Origin: an uncultured Halieaceae bacterium
Lineage (GTDB): Bacteria > Pseudomonadota > Gammaproteobacteria > Pseudomonadales > Halieaceae
Direction of reading: 5' to 3'
Assembly (NCBI GenBank): GCA_913051825.1
Contig: CAJXCR010000003.1
Location: 1 to 61,029 of the forward strand
Length of the DNA stretch: 61,029 nt
Shown: in pieces, positions 1 to 8,945 of the stretch
Layout: each line of letters starts with the position of its first letter
How positions within the stretch are numbered: position 1 is the stretch's first letter
Program-made: the position numbers and the translations under genes
Notes under the pieces: model-generated
The model's input: the letters and a program-made list of their open reading frames with translations, nothing else
Told to the model about the DNA's origin: nothing
Database searches by the model: none

Positions 1-1146
1 GAGCTTCGCGATGGTGATTCTTCTAGATATTTCGGTAAGGGTGTGCTTCAGGCGGTGTCCAATATCAATGGCCCTATAAAGGATGTGCTTGTTGGAAAAG
101 ATCCGCTAGCTCAGGAAGAGATTGATAATGAGATGATAGCGCTAGATGGTACTCCTGATAAATCGAGTATGGGTGCCAATGCGATTCTTTCTGTTTCGTT
201 AGCGAATGTAAAAGCAGCTGCAGTGCTGAAGAACGCACCTCTTTATCTTCATCTGGCTTCTCTTGCAGGCAATTCAAACTTAAGTATGCCGGTGCCAATG
301 ATGAACATCATCAACGGTGGTGCTCATGCAAATAATAATATTGATATTCAAGAGTTTATGATCCAGCCTGTCTCTGCTACGAACTTTCATGATGCAGTTC
401 GAATTGGGGCTGAAATCTTTCATTCTCTCAAGAACCTTCTTAGGTCTAGTGGATTAAGTACCGGAGTTGGAGATGAGGGTGGATTTGCTCCTGACCTTTC
501 CTCAAATGATGCGGCGCTAGATCTTATATCCCAGTCTGTAGAATTTGCGGGCTATAAATTAGAGAGCGATATTTTGTTGGCACTTGATTGTGCAGCTTCT
601 GAATTTTTTGATGATAATTTGTATCGATTGTCAGACGGAGCGGTGACCTATACCGCTGAGGAGTTTGTAAATTATCTCGAGAAGCTTTGTAAACGATATC
701 CAGTTTCTTCAATTGAGGATGGTTTGGACGAAACGGATTGGGATGGGTGGAAATTGTTAACAGATCGTCTGGGGGATAAATGTCAACTAGTGGGAGATGA
801 TCTATTCGTCACTAATCCAAGTATTTTTAAAGAAGGCATTAGTAAGGGAATTGGTAATGCGATTTTAATAAAACTGAATCAGATTGGCACTTTGACAGAA
901 ACAATCGAGACGATAAATTTGGCCAAATCAGCGGGTTACTCAGCGGTTATTTCACATAGATCAGGAGAGACGGAAGATACAATTATTTCCGATCTCGCTG
1001 TAGCTACAGGGGCAGGTCAAATTAAGACTGGCTCTTTGTGCAGATCGGATCGCATTGCAAAATATAATCGGTTGCTAAAAATAGAGAATGAAATGAACTT
1101 TGAGATTCCTTATCTTGGCGCGTTAGAATTCTCAAGAGCTATTTAG
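1..1146 (+). CDS. eno: Enolase (5' end cut off by window)
   Basis: Enolase, the glycolytic enzyme interconverting 2-phosphoglycerate and phosphoenolpyruvate in the cytoplasm and, in enterobacteria, a component of the RNA degradosome. The frame is open from base 1 ([15 protein letters not shown]), so about 50 N-terminal residues lie upstream; 381 residues are visible against about 430 in the family. Conserved blocks are all present: [18 protein letters not shown], the catalytic-loop GDEGGFAPD, metal-ligand segments [15 protein letters not shown] and GDDLFVTN, the catalytic-lysine segment LIKLNQIG, and SHRSGETED. The stop TAG is two bases before ftsB, the usual gammaproteobacterial eno-ftsB pairing, and the two are probably co-transcribed. 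No defect is seen in the visible part. Confidence 0.97.
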   Translation, partial: ELRDGDSSRYFGKGVLQAVSNINGPIKDVLVGKDPLAQEEIDNEMIALDGTPDKSSMGANAILSVSLANVKAAAVLKNAPLYLHLASLAGNSNLSMPVPMMNIINGGAHANNNIDIQEFMIQPVSATNFHDAVRIGAEIFHSLKNLLRSSGLSTGVGDEGGFAPDLSSNDAALDLISQSVEFAGYKLESDILLALDCAASEFFDDNLYRLSDGAVTYTAEEFVNYLEKLCKRYPVSSIEDGLDETDWDGWKLLTDRLGDKCQLVGDDLFVTNPSIFKEGISKGIGNAILIKLNQIGTLTETIETINLAKSAGYSAVISHRSGETEDTIISDLAVATGAGQIKTGSLCRSDRIAKYNRLLKIENEMNFEIPYLGALEFSRAI

Positions 1147-1148
1147 GT

Positions 1149-1466
1149 ATGCGCCTATTAATCTTTTTTCTAGGTTTGTTACTAATTTTTCTCCAGTGGC
1201 GATTGTGGTTTTCAGATGGAGGTCTACGGGAGCGCAACTTTTTGAAGCGTCAGATAGTTGAACACACAAAAAATAATCAAGCTTTAGAAAGAAGGAACAC
1301 TCTTCTCGAGCGAGAGGTGGAAGATTTAAAGAAAGGTGAGGAGGTCATAGAGCGACGTGCGCGTGAAGACCTGGGTTTGATTAAGAGTGACGAGATTTTC
1401 TATCAGTTTGTTGATCCAATCAGAGTCATCGAACAAGAGAGCACTACGATAAGAGACATGAAGTGA
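1149..1466 (+). CDS. ftsB: Cell division protein FtsB
   Basis: FtsB is a small bitopic inner-membrane protein of the divisome that forms the FtsQLB complex and signals activation of septal peptidoglycan synthesis. The 105-residue product has a short cytoplasmic start, one transmembrane helix at about residues 3-20 and then a Lys/Glu-rich coiled coil (about 28-70). It also has the family end-of-coil segment with ERRAREDLGLIKSDEIFYQF, close to the GARNELGMVKPGE region of known FtsB proteins. Its length is typical. The ATG lies 2 nt after the eno stop, and its 3' end overlaps ispD by 4 nt (GTGA), so translational coupling is likely. Identification rests on topology, the LG(L/M)(I/V)K motif and the eno/ispD neighbours. 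Confidence 0.93.
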   Translation: MRLLIFFLGLLLIFLQWRLWFSDGGLRERNFLKRQIVEHTKNNQALERRNTLLEREVEDLKKGEEVIERRAREDLGLIKSDEIFYQFVDPIRVIEQESTTIRDMK

Positions 1467-2197
1467 ATAGCGATACGCTGTGTTGGGCCGTTATTCCAGC
1501 GGCAGGAAGTGGCAAGCGAATGGGATCAGGTTTGCCCAAGCAATATCTTAAGATTAACAACATGACTATGCTCGAACACAGTGTAAGTAGTTTACTTTCT
1601 GATCCAAGAATTCTAGGCATTAATGTAGTCGTTGATCTTCAGCAGAGTTTGCATGCAGATCTGCCTAATCTTAAGGATCCTCGAGTTAGTTTTGTACAAG
1701 GAGGTGCAGAGCGAAGTGACTCTGTATTAGCGGGATTAGCAGCTCTTCTTGGCGTGGCTGATAAGAAAGATTGGGTGTTAGTCCACGATGCAGCCAGACC
1801 ATGTGTTAAGCCCGATGAAATTAGTCGATTGATCGACACAGTTTCTGATTCAGGTGTCGGTGGAATATTAGCTCAGAGAATCACAGATACTGTCAAGAAG
1901 GCTAATGATGATGGCTTGGTCAATCATACTATTGAACGAGAAAATTTGTGGCGAGCGTTGACTCCACAAATGTTTTCCCTGGGGCTTTTGCAGGATGCGC
2001 TATGGTCGGCTAAGGCCGAAAATGTTCCTGTAACAGATGAGGCCGCTGCAATGGAGCGGATGGGCCATGTTGTGCAGCTAGTTAACGGGCTTTCAACGAA
2101 TGTCAAAGTTACTCTTCCGTCAGATTTTGAATTTGCTCAGAGCTTCTTAGATTATACACAGGCAAATTCCGCATCTGTCTCGGAGTTTGACGAATGA
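1463..2197 (+). CDS. ispD: 2-C-methyl-D-erythritol 4-phosphate cytidylyltransferase IspD
   Basis: IspD catalyses the third step of the MEP isoprenoid pathway, joining CTP and methylerythritol 4-phosphate into CDP-methylerythritol. The 244-residue protein opens with the nucleotide-binding signature PAAGSGKRMGSGLPKQYL (about residues 12-29). It also contains VHDAARPCV (about 108-116), the RITDTVK and TPQMF segments and a late VTDEAAAME block, all characteristic of the family. The start is a GTG inside the ftsB stop region (GTGA overlap), and the end overlaps ispF by 4 nt (ATGA). Expression is therefore probably coupled along ftsB-ispD-ispF. Length and motif order are normal. Confidence 0.96.
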   Translation: MNSDTLCWAVIPAAGSGKRMGSGLPKQYLKINNMTMLEHSVSSLLSDPRILGINVVVDLQQSLHADLPNLKDPRVSFVQGGAERSDSVLAGLAALLGVADKKDWVLVHDAARPCVKPDEISRLIDTVSDSGVGGILAQRITDTVKKANDDGLVNHTIERENLWRALTPQMFSLGLLQDALWSAKAENVPVTDEAAAMERMGHVVQLVNGLSTNVKVTLPSDFEFAQSFLDYTQANSASVSEFDE

Positions 2198-2676
2198 GAG
2201 TTGGTCACGGTTTTGATGTTCACCGCTTTACCGCAGGTGATTATGTTGTTATTGGCGGGGTAAAAATACCTTTTGTTAAAGGAATTGAGGCTCATTCGGA
2301 TGGAGATGTGGTAATACATGCGCTTTGTGACGCGTTATTAGGGGCATGTGCGCTGGGTGATATTGGAAAGCATTTTCCAGATTCAGACCCGCAGTTTAAG
2401 AGTCGTGATAGTCGTTTTTTTCTTAAGAGCGTAGCGAAGTTAATTTATGATAATGGCTATGAGTTAATAAATCTTGATTGCACCGTGGTCTGTGAAAAAC
2501 CTAAAATTTCGCCTTATATAAGTGTGATGAGAGAGAACTTGGCTAGCGACTTAAATGTTTCTTTAGAGCAGGTTAGTGTTAAGGCGACCACCACCGAGCT
2601 GCTCGGCTTCACAGGTAGGGGAGAAGGTGTCGCGGCATTCGCAGTAGTGTCATTAGCCCCAATGAATGAAGAGTAG
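2194..2676 (+). CDS. ispF: 2-C-methyl-D-erythritol 2,4-cyclodiphosphate synthase IspF
   Basis: IspF cyclises CDP-methylerythritol 2-phosphate to methylerythritol cyclodiphosphate with release of CMP, the fifth MEP-pathway step. It works as a trimer with a zinc ion. The 160-residue product begins MRVGHGFDVHRF, with the metal-binding DVH. It continues with HSDGDVVIHALCDALLGA, GDIGKHFPDSD and the substrate-contacting segment KATTTELLGFTGRGEGVAAFA, all diagnostic. The ATG overlaps the ispD stop by 4 nt. In E. coli and Pseudomonas truD and surE follow ispF; here the next gene is pcm after a 57-nt gap. Confidence 0.97.
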   Translation: MRVGHGFDVHRFTAGDYVVIGGVKIPFVKGIEAHSDGDVVIHALCDALLGACALGDIGKHFPDSDPQFKSRDSRFFLKSVAKLIYDNGYELINLDCTVVCEKPKISPYISVMRENLASDLNVSLEQVSVKATTTELLGFTGRGEGVAAFAVVSLAPMNEE

Positions 2677-2733
2677 GCGTTTGTCGCTAAATCGCAATTT
2701 GAAAACCAGACGATTTCTACAGGAGTGTGGTTT

Positions 2734-3393
2734 ATGAAGCCCGACATTGGAGGCATTGGTATGACCTCCCAACGTACAAGGGAAAGACTGGTCCAGAGAT
2801 TGATTGACCAGGGCGTGTCAAATATTTCTGTTCTTAACGCCATAAGAACAACGCCTAGGCATTTGTTTTTAGATGAGGCGATGTCACATCGAGCTTATGA
2901 GGATACAGCCTTGCCAATAGGATTTAATCAAACGCTTTCTCAGCCATATATCGTTGCGAGAATGACGGAATTGTTACTTCGTGATGGGCGACCTGAGAAA
3001 GTTCTTGAAATAGGAAGTGGGTCTGGTTATCAGACAGCGTTACTCGCTCAGCTAGTAGATCAAGTATATGCTGTGGAGAGGATAAAACCTCTGCTTGATA
3101 AATCGAGAAAAATATTGAGACAACTAAAATACCGTAATGTAATGTTTCAACATAGTGATGGTAGTCTAGAGAGGCATTCTTATGCACCCTTTGATGCAAT
3201 CTTATGTGCAGCGGCTCCAGTTTCCATTCCGGATGTATTTTTAGAGCAATTGATGCCAGATGGTCGGTTAATCTTACCCGTCGGCAAAGAATCTCAGGTT
3301 TTGAAGATGATTACTCGTAAAGCTGATGAGTTTGTTACCGAAACATTTGAAACTGTCCGATTTGTGCCTTTATGCAAAGGCACGGTGAGATAG
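2734..3393 (+). CDS. pcm: Protein-L-isoaspartate O-methyltransferase
   Basis: This SAM-dependent enzyme methylates L-isoaspartyl residues in damaged proteins so that they can revert to aspartate. I place the start at ATG 2734 because an AGGAG sits 8 nt ahead; an upstream in-frame GTG at 2725 would overlap that site, and ATG 2761 is a further possibility. Family features are visible: the conserved RLVQRLIDQGVSN start, PRHLFLDEAMSHRAYEDTAL, IGFNQTLSQPYIVARM, the SAM loop LEIGSGSGYQTALLAQL and AAAPVSIPDVFLEQL. The length of about 219 residues is normal. The gene sits before nlpD as in other gammaproteobacteria, but surE and truD are missing from this position. Confidence 0.95.
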   Translation: MKPDIGGIGMTSQRTRERLVQRLIDQGVSNISVLNAIRTTPRHLFLDEAMSHRAYEDTALPIGFNQTLSQPYIVARMTELLLRDGRPEKVLEIGSGSGYQTALLAQLVDQVYAVERIKPLLDKSRKILRQLKYRNVMFQHSDGSLERHSYAPFDAILCAAAPVSIPDVFLEQLMPDGRLILPVGKESQVLKMITRKADEFVTETFETVRFVPLCKGTVR

Positions 3394-3397
3394 GCAA

Positions 3398-4324
3398 ATG
3401 AGTAGGATTGGTATTTTTTTTCGAGGATTGCTAATGGGTGCAGCAGATCTTATCCCAGGAGTTTCGGGTGGGACTATCGCACTTATTTCTGGCATCTATT
3501 ATAGATTGATTAAAGCTATTCGGTGTTGTGATCTTGTAGCAGTAAAATGCCTGCTTTCTGGAAGCTTCAGTCAGTTCTGGAATCGTATTGACGGAGGATT
3601 CCTGGTGATTTTGGTTTCAGGGATTCTTGTCAGTATTTTCTCTTTGGCAAGGCTGGTCGAAGTACTACTGATAGATTATCCATTGCCTCTGTGGTCGTGT
3701 TTCTTTGGACTGATTTTAGCTTCTGCAATTTTCTTAATACATAGAATAGATAGGCTTGGAATATTTCGTTTATTTCTAGTATTTATGGGTTTGATATTAT
3801 CTGGCGCAATAACTTTGATGCCAGGTGTCACCTTGGTAGGAGGGTGGGAGATTATTTTTATGTCTGGATTTGTGGCTATCGTGGCAATGATCCTCCCAGG
3901 GATATCTGGAAGCTTTATCTTGGTGCTGCTTGGAATGTATCCCGCCCTAATAAATGCTATTTCTAAAGTGGATATATTTTTTCTTTCCTTCTTTTTGGGG
4001 GGTGCAATTTTAGGGTTAGTTGTTTTTTCGAGAATCTTAACTAATCTATTGTCTAAGGCAAATGCAGCCACCATGTCTGTGATGTCTGGCTTCTTACTCG
4101 GATCACTTCCTGCGGTATGGCCTTGGAAAAAAGTTGCCCAAACTTATCGTGATGAATCTGGTGCGTTGGTATCTTCGCAGTCACTTCCTGTTTCTCCTTG
4201 GGACTATTCGCTTTATCAAGGAGTAAGTCCACAACTAGAATTCTGCATTTTTATGATGGTACTTGGATTCACCGTCATCTGCATACTAGAAGCATTTGGA
4301 TCTAAGAATGGAGCTGATAACTAG
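3398..4324 (+). CDS. DUF368 membrane protein, PopT-like undecaprenyl-phosphate transporter
   Basis: A 308-residue polytopic inner-membrane protein of the DUF368 family. Members of this family have been shown to recycle undecaprenyl phosphate across the cytoplasmic membrane (PopT); in Vibrio they matter under alkaline, sodium-rich conditions. The protein shows the family's duplicated motif, GAADLIPGVSGGTIAL near residue 14 and ILPGISGSFILVLLGMY near residue 165. These lie in two homologous halves made of about eight hydrophobic segments. The ATG lies 4 nt after pcm, and the stop is immediately followed by the nlpD-like gene, so pcm, this gene and nlpD probably form one unit. Family assignment is firm; the transport role is inferred from homologues. 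Confidence 0.88.
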   Translation: MSRIGIFFRGLLMGAADLIPGVSGGTIALISGIYYRLIKAIRCCDLVAVKCLLSGSFSQFWNRIDGGFLVILVSGILVSIFSLARLVEVLLIDYPLPLWSCFFGLILASAIFLIHRIDRLGIFRLFLVFMGLILSGAITLMPGVTLVGGWEIIFMSGFVAIVAMILPGISGSFILVLLGMYPALINAISKVDIFFLSFFLGGAILGLVVFSRILTNLLSKANAATMSVMSGFLLGSLPAVWPWKKVAQTYRDESGALVSSQSLPVSPWDYSLYQGVSPQLEFCIFMMVLGFTVICILEAFGSKNGADN

Positions 4325-4338
4325 GAGTGAATGCCGTA

Positions 4339-5118
4339 ATGACACGTCTTGCCCTGACTACCACGAGTTTTTTTTACGTGTTTTTGCTTTATGGGTGTAC
4401 CCAAGGCGTTATCGCACCTGTTGATGACAAATCTTCCCCTAGCTATTCATCGTTACCTCTCAAGTATGAGGTAGGCGTTGGTGACACCTTGTATGGAATC
4501 GCCTTTAGATATGGATTTGATTATCGTGAACTTGCTCAAGCTAATGAAATAAAGGAACCCTATACGATTTTTCCTGGACAGGTGCTTTCCTTTAACAAAG
4601 TTAGGCCGGCGGGTCAAAAAGGGAGCTCTGATCGGATTGTTAAACACGATAAGGCTCCTGTAAAGAAGATGGCTCCGGTCAATGATTCCAATAAGCTTCC
4701 TGATCTTAATCCCAAAGTTGATCGCAGAATAAAAAGCTCGTCAGAAGATAAAATATCCCAATGGCTCTGGCCGACAGAGGGAGAAGTTTTACGTGAGTTC
4801 GCCGCTAGTTTGCATAAGGGAATTGATATTTCTGGAAAAGAGGGAGATCCTATTGTCGCGACCGCAGGTGGTCTAGTTGTTTATGCAGGCATTGGGATTA
4901 GTGGGTTTGGGAAACTTCTAATTATTAAGCATAATGAAAAATATTTAAGTGCTTATGGTCATAATTCGAGCCTATTAGTAAAAGAGAATGAATCAGTTTC
5001 TGCAGGACAATTGATAGCCAAAAAAGGAAGTTCCGGAACGGACAAAGTTAAACTTCATTTTGAAATTCGTCGAGAGGGCAAGCCAATGGATCCCCTTAAA
5101 TTCTTGCCACGTAGATAG
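4339..5118 (+). CDS. nlpD: NlpD-like lipoprotein (LysM + M23 domain)
   Basis: Envelope lipoprotein of the NlpD type, which activates amidase AmiC during daughter-cell separation. Starting at ATG 4339, it has a short lipoprotein signal ending in LLYGC, then a LysM domain with YEVGVGDTLYGIAFRYGFDY (about residues 44-90). A linker rich in Lys and Ser follows, and then a C-terminal LytM/M23 domain. In M23 the first metal motif is HKGIDI (His and Asp kept), but the last one reads KLHFEI, so the first His of HxH is lost; by family knowledge this suggests a regulatory rather than enzymatic domain. GTG 4327 is an in-frame alternative start but overlaps the GGAG ribosome site. No rpoS follows, unlike the usual nlpD-rpoS order. 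Confidence 0.9.
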   Translation: MTRLALTTTSFFYVFLLYGCTQGVIAPVDDKSSPSYSSLPLKYEVGVGDTLYGIAFRYGFDYRELAQANEIKEPYTIFPGQVLSFNKVRPAGQKGSSDRIVKHDKAPVKKMAPVNDSNKLPDLNPKVDRRIKSSSEDKISQWLWPTEGEVLREFAASLHKGIDISGKEGDPIVATAGGLVVYAGIGISGFGKLLIIKHNEKYLSAYGHNSSLLVKENESVSAGQLIAKKGSSGTDKVKLHFEIRREGKPMDPLKFLPRR

Positions 5119-5146
5119 CTAGTACTGGAACTGCATGTTTTAAATT

Positions 5147-5713
5147 ATGCAAATGAGAGCCTGTTATATGCAATACATGTTAAGGGTCACTCTTGTATGT
5201 TCATGTCTTTTTTTTGGTTATGTAATTGCCGATGATAATGAATTTCGGGATTGGACTCCTGCAGGAGCGGCTATCTGGGATGTTAAAAACAATGAGTTGA
5301 TCGGAAAAGAAGGAGATGGATTCTTAGTCAGTAGTAGGGTCTATGAAGAATTTGAATTGTCTGTAGATTTTTGGATTTCGAAGGACACCAATTCAGGCAT
5401 CTTTGTTCTTTGTCACGACAGGGCTTCCATCGATCCAGAGTCATGCTACGAACTTAATATATGGGATAATCATCCGAATCAAGAGGCACGCACTGGTTCA
5501 ATAGTTGGACGAGTAATGCCTCCTTTTGCAGAGGTAACTACGGAGGGACGATGGAATACTTATGAGGTCGTGATTCGTGATTCAACGATAACAGTAAAAG
5601 TAAATGATATATTGACGGCAAGACTGAAAGAAAAAAACTTGCAGGCCGGGTTTGTAGCATTGCAAAAATGGGGAGGTGGAGAAGTCCGATTCAGAAATCT
5701 GAAGATAGACTGA
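5147..5713 (+). CDS. Secreted DUF1080 (3-keto-disaccharide hydrolase-like) protein
   Basis: The 188-residue product has an N-terminal hydrophobic signal, probably cleaved near VIADDN, followed by one DUF1080/3-keto-glycoside-hydrolase-type domain (concanavalin-like fold). Typical segments are DWTPAGAAIWDVKNNELIG, FELSVDFWISKDTNSGIF, YELNIWDN and WNTYEVVIRDSTITVKVND, and the close GFVALQKWGGGEVRFRNLKI. ATG 5147, 5153, 5168 and 5177 are all in frame; 5168 follows a GAGAG and gives a more ordinary signal peptide. It stands alone between nlpD and the convergent fdxA, where rpoS would be expected. A role in handling oxidised sugars is only family-level inference. Confidence 0.82.
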   Translation: MQMRACYMQYMLRVTLVCSCLFFGYVIADDNEFRDWTPAGAAIWDVKNNELIGKEGDGFLVSSRVYEEFELSVDFWISKDTNSGIFVLCHDRASIDPESCYELNIWDNHPNQEARTGSIVGRVMPPFAEVTTEGRWNTYEVVIRDSTITVKVNDILTARLKEKNLQAGFVALQKWGGGEVRFRNLKID

Positions 5714-5780
5714 GAATCAGGATGCTTTCATAAGAGTTGTGAAATTTCAGTGAGCCAGACCGAGCAAATTTGAAAGAATT

Positions 5781-6104
5781 TTACCTTTCTAGGAGCGCCA
5801 GCTTGTCTGGTTTGCCGGCCCACTCTTCAGCATCAGGGGGATGAGGTTTCATTTCGGTGATATTAGGCCATATATCGGCAAGTTCAGCATTTAGCTCCAA
5901 GAAATTCTGTTGATCATCAGGTAGCTCATCCTCTGAAAAGATGGCATCTATTGGACATTCCGGTTCACATAGAGCGCAATCAATACATTCGTCAGGATGG
6001 ATAACCAAAAAATTCGGTCCCTCGTAAAAGCAGTCCACAGGGCAGACCTCAACACAATCCGTGTGCTTACACTTAATGCAATTTTCACCAACGACGAATG
6101 TCAT
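5781..6104 (-). CDS. fdxA: 7Fe ferredoxin FdxA
   Basis: Small soluble electron carrier with one [3Fe-4S] and one [4Fe-4S] cluster, like Azotobacter ferredoxin I. The 107 residues match the family length exactly. Cluster ligands are visible as C9, C17, C21, C40, C43, C46 and C50 ([20 protein letters not shown], then [12 protein letters not shown]). The acidic C-terminal extension with the [14 protein letters not shown] segment is also typical. In Pseudomonas fdxA sits between rpoS and mutS; here it still flanks mutS on the same strand. The electron partner is not evident; the P450 and Rieske enzymes elsewhere in the window lack a dedicated ferredoxin gene. Confidence 0.95.
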   Translation of the reverse strand: MTFVVGENCIKCKHTDCVEVCPVDCFYEGPNFLVIHPDECIDCALCEPECPIDAIFSEDELPDDQQNFLELNAELADIWPNITEMKPHPPDAEEWAGKPDKLALLER

Positions 6105-6178
6105 TATCGTACCATATCAGTTACTAAGGACTACAAAACGCAGTGATTTTAACCTTTAGGAAGCTTCCTGAGAAGTAT

Positions 6179-8785
6179 CTAGTCCACTACATTTTTTAAT
6201 TTATACAATAGGTCTAAAGCTTCTTTAGGGCTAAGATTGTCAATATCCAAATCAGTTATCTCGTTTACTAAGAGCGTGCTAGGGCTTTCAGAAAATAAAT
6301 CCTCTTGCGGCAGACTCTCCTTGGTAGCTTCGGGGAAAGAGTTAGTTTCTAGAGTGCTTAATTTTTCTCTAGCAGTTGTTATAACGTTTGATGGCACTCC
6401 AGCCAGCTTCGCAACTTGAATGCCAAAACTTCGATTAGCAGGACCTTCTTTTATCTTATGGAGAAAGACGATATTTTCCTGATGTTCGATCGCCTCCAAG
6501 TGTACATTTTTCATGTTGGGACAAGCAACAGGAAGTGAGGTTAGTTCAAAATAGTGAGTGGCAAAGAGCGTAAATGCCCTCACTGATTCGGAAAACTCGT
6601 TAGCTGTCGCCCAAGCTAAGCTGAGCCCATCAAAAGTACTGGTTCCGCGACCTATTTCATCGATTAGGACAAGACTATTTTCAGTGGCATTGCGAAGAAT
6701 ATTTGCCGTTTCTGTCATTTCTACCATAAAGGTCGATCTTCCAGAAGCCAGGTCATCGGATGATCCAATTCTGGTAAATATTCTATCCAACGGTGATAGT
6801 CGTGCAGACTCAGCGGGGACAAAGCTTCCAATGTGTGCTAGTAGAGCAATCAGTCCAGTCTGACGCATATAGGTTGATTTTCCGCCCATATTAGGACCGG
6901 TGATTAATAGCATTCGTTGGCAGTCAGTAAGCAGTGTATCGTTTGTAATGAACGGTGTTTCAAGTACTTGTTCCACAACAGGATGTCTACCTTGAGTGAT
7001 ATGAAGTGCCTTTTCGCTACAGAACTCGGGTTTTGATAATGAAAGGCGTGTGGCTCGTTCAGCCAGCATTGCAAGCACATCAATTTCCGATACGGCTGTT
7101 GCGGTTTGCTGTAGGGCGTGCAGATTCTCGGCCAATTGTTCTACGAGCTTATCGTATAGCTGTTTCTCCAATGCCAAAGCTCTAGCTTTGCTAGATAATG
7201 CTTTATCTTCGAATTTTTTGAGTTCAGGAGTAATGAATCTCTCAGCATTTTTTAGTGTTTGCCTTCGAATATATTCCTCAGGAGCCTGATCAGCGTGACC
7301 ACGACCGATCTCAATGAAGTATCCGTGCACTCGATTGTAGCCAACCTTAAGGGTATTTATTCCTGTTCGTTCGCGCTCTCTTTGTTCTATTTCTATTAGG
7401 AAAGCACTCGAGTCAGTGCTAATTTTTCGGAGTTCATCGAGCTCCATATTAAATCCTTCTGCGATCACTCCTCCGTCTTTTAATGTTGCTGGTGGATTTT
7501 CTTCAATAGCTTTATTTAGCAGATTTATTGTATTGCTGTGGTTCCCCGTTCTATCAGCGAGGGAAGACAAGTTCGTATCCTTGATCAGCTCAAGAGATCT
7601 GCGCAGATCAGGTAACGAAGAAAGCGAAACTGCTAGTTTGGTTAGATCCCTTGGTCGTGCTGTCCTTAGTGCGATGCGTGAGACGATTCTTTCGATATCT
7701 CCGATAAGTTTAAGTGCTAAGCGGGTCTGCTCGAACTGCCTCTTTTCCACTAGCAGAGAAATGCTCTTAAGTCGTTTATTAATCTCCTCGACGTTGGTCA
7801 ATGGACGCTGTAACCAGCGGCGAAAGAGACGAGTGCCCATGTTTGTAACAGAGGTATTCATTACAGAAAAAAGAGTATTCTCTTGACCCCCAGACAAATT
7901 AATTTCTAACTCCAAGTTTTTTCGTGTAGATGCATCTAGGATCACTGCGTCTTTGTTATTTTCCACCTTGATAGATTTGATATGTGGAATCTCTGTTTTT
8001 TGAGTATCTTTTACGTACTGCAACAGACATCCAGCCGCTCCTAGACCTACTGTAAGCGAATCACAGCCGAAGGCTAAAAGATCTTTAGTTCCGAATTGTG
8101 AGCAGAGGTATCGGCGAGAATTGTCTATATCAAAATCCTGATTTGGTCTAGTCTTTGCGTTTGCTTGGTTGTGGAAGGGCTTGATGCTCAATCCTTCTGC
8201 ATAGATTATTTCGGCCGGTTGAAGTCTCTGAAGCTCTGCTTCAAGATCATCTTCACTAACGAGTTCAATAACGCTGAATCGAGCACTGCTGATATCTAAA
8301 TATGCCAGGCCAAAACTTCGATCTTTTTGATTGATGCAGGCCACAAGGTTATCTTTATTTTCATTGAGCAATGCATCGTCGGTTAAAGTGCCAGGTGTAA
8401 CAATCCTCACTACTTTTCGCTCTACCGGACCTTTACTAGTTTCTGGATCACCAGTTTGCTCGGCGATGGCGACTGAAATGCCTTGCTTCACCAGTTTTGC
8501 TAGATAGCCCTCGGCTGCATGATATGGTATCCCAGCCATGGGTATAGGCTCGCCAGCACTTTTCCCCCTTGAGGTAAGAGTAATGTCTAGCAAATCAGCG
8601 GCTAATTCAGCGTCGTTGTAGAAGAGTTCGTAAAAATCTCCCATTCGATAAAAAAGTAGCTCGTCAACGTAATTTCCCTTGATGCTTAGGTATTGCTGCA
8701 TCATTGGCGTGTGTTGTGTCGGCACAGTCTCTGGTAATGAAGATCTCGAATTGGAAATACTGTTTTCGTTGGTTGCTTCGTTCAA
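6179..8785 (-). CDS. mutS: DNA mismatch repair protein MutS
   Basis: MutS recognises base mismatches and small loops and recruits MutL through its ATPase cycle. The 868-residue protein has the mismatch-reading motif GDFYELF (about residue 50), the connector and lever domains, Walker [14 protein letters not shown] (about 625), Walker [16 protein letters not shown] and the FATHYFELT signature. The start appears to be TTG 8785, with GAGAA shortly upstream; the family-wide HTPMMQQYL block lies about 25 residues in, and GTG 8725 is the only close alternative. The C-terminal region ends with a helix-rich acidic tail. It is complete, with no frameshift. It lies between fdxA and an HD-domain gene, all on the - strand. 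Confidence 0.97.
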   Translation of the reverse strand: MNEATNENSISNSRSSLPETVPTQHTPMMQQYLSIKGNYVDELLFYRMGDFYELFYNDAELAADLLDITLTSRGKSAGEPIPMAGIPYHAAEGYLAKLVKQGISVAIAEQTGDPETSKGPVERKVVRIVTPGTLTDDALLNENKDNLVACINQKDRSFGLAYLDISSARFSVIELVSEDDLEAELQRLQPAEIIYAEGLSIKPFHNQANAKTRPNQDFDIDNSRRYLCSQFGTKDLLAFGCDSLTVGLGAAGCLLQYVKDTQKTEIPHIKSIKVENNKDAVILDASTRKNLELEINLSGGQENTLFSVMNTSVTNMGTRLFRRWLQRPLTNVEEINKRLKSISLLVEKRQFEQTRLALKLIGDIERIVSRIALRTARPRDLTKLAVSLSSLPDLRRSLELIKDTNLSSLADRTGNHSNTINLLNKAIEENPPATLKDGGVIAEGFNMELDELRKISTDSSAFLIEIEQRERERTGINTLKVGYNRVHGYFIEIGRGHADQAPEEYIRRQTLKNAERFITPELKKFEDKALSSKARALALEKQLYDKLVEQLAENLHALQQTATAVSEIDVLAMLAERATRLSLSKPEFCSEKALHITQGRHPVVEQVLETPFITNDTLLTDCQRMLLITGPNMGGKSTYMRQTGLIALLAHIGSFVPAESARLSPLDRIFTRIGSSDDLASGRSTFMVEMTETANILRNATENSLVLIDEIGRGTSTFDGLSLAWATANEFSESVRAFTLFATHYFELTSLPVACPNMKNVHLEAIEHQENIVFLHKIKEGPANRSFGIQVAKLAGVPSNVITTAREKLSTLETNSFPEATKESLPQEDLFSESPSTLLVNEITDLDIDNLSPKEALDLLYKLKNVVD

Positions 8786-8945
8786 TTGATTTTTCTCAAT
8801 GATTCTAATTGTTCGACTTCACTTGGATACAATTTGCCTTAACGGTTTCCAGTGACGCATTATTGCACTAGCAGCGTGATGAACTCAAAGCTATTGAGTG
8901 CTGATTTGTTAAGGCTGAATGGTGCTTTAAATTTCCGATTGAATT

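Noticed and set aside
7050-7886. + strand open frames within mutS
   Set aside because: Antisense shadows rich in Ser and Arg; mutS motifs are continuous on the other strand.
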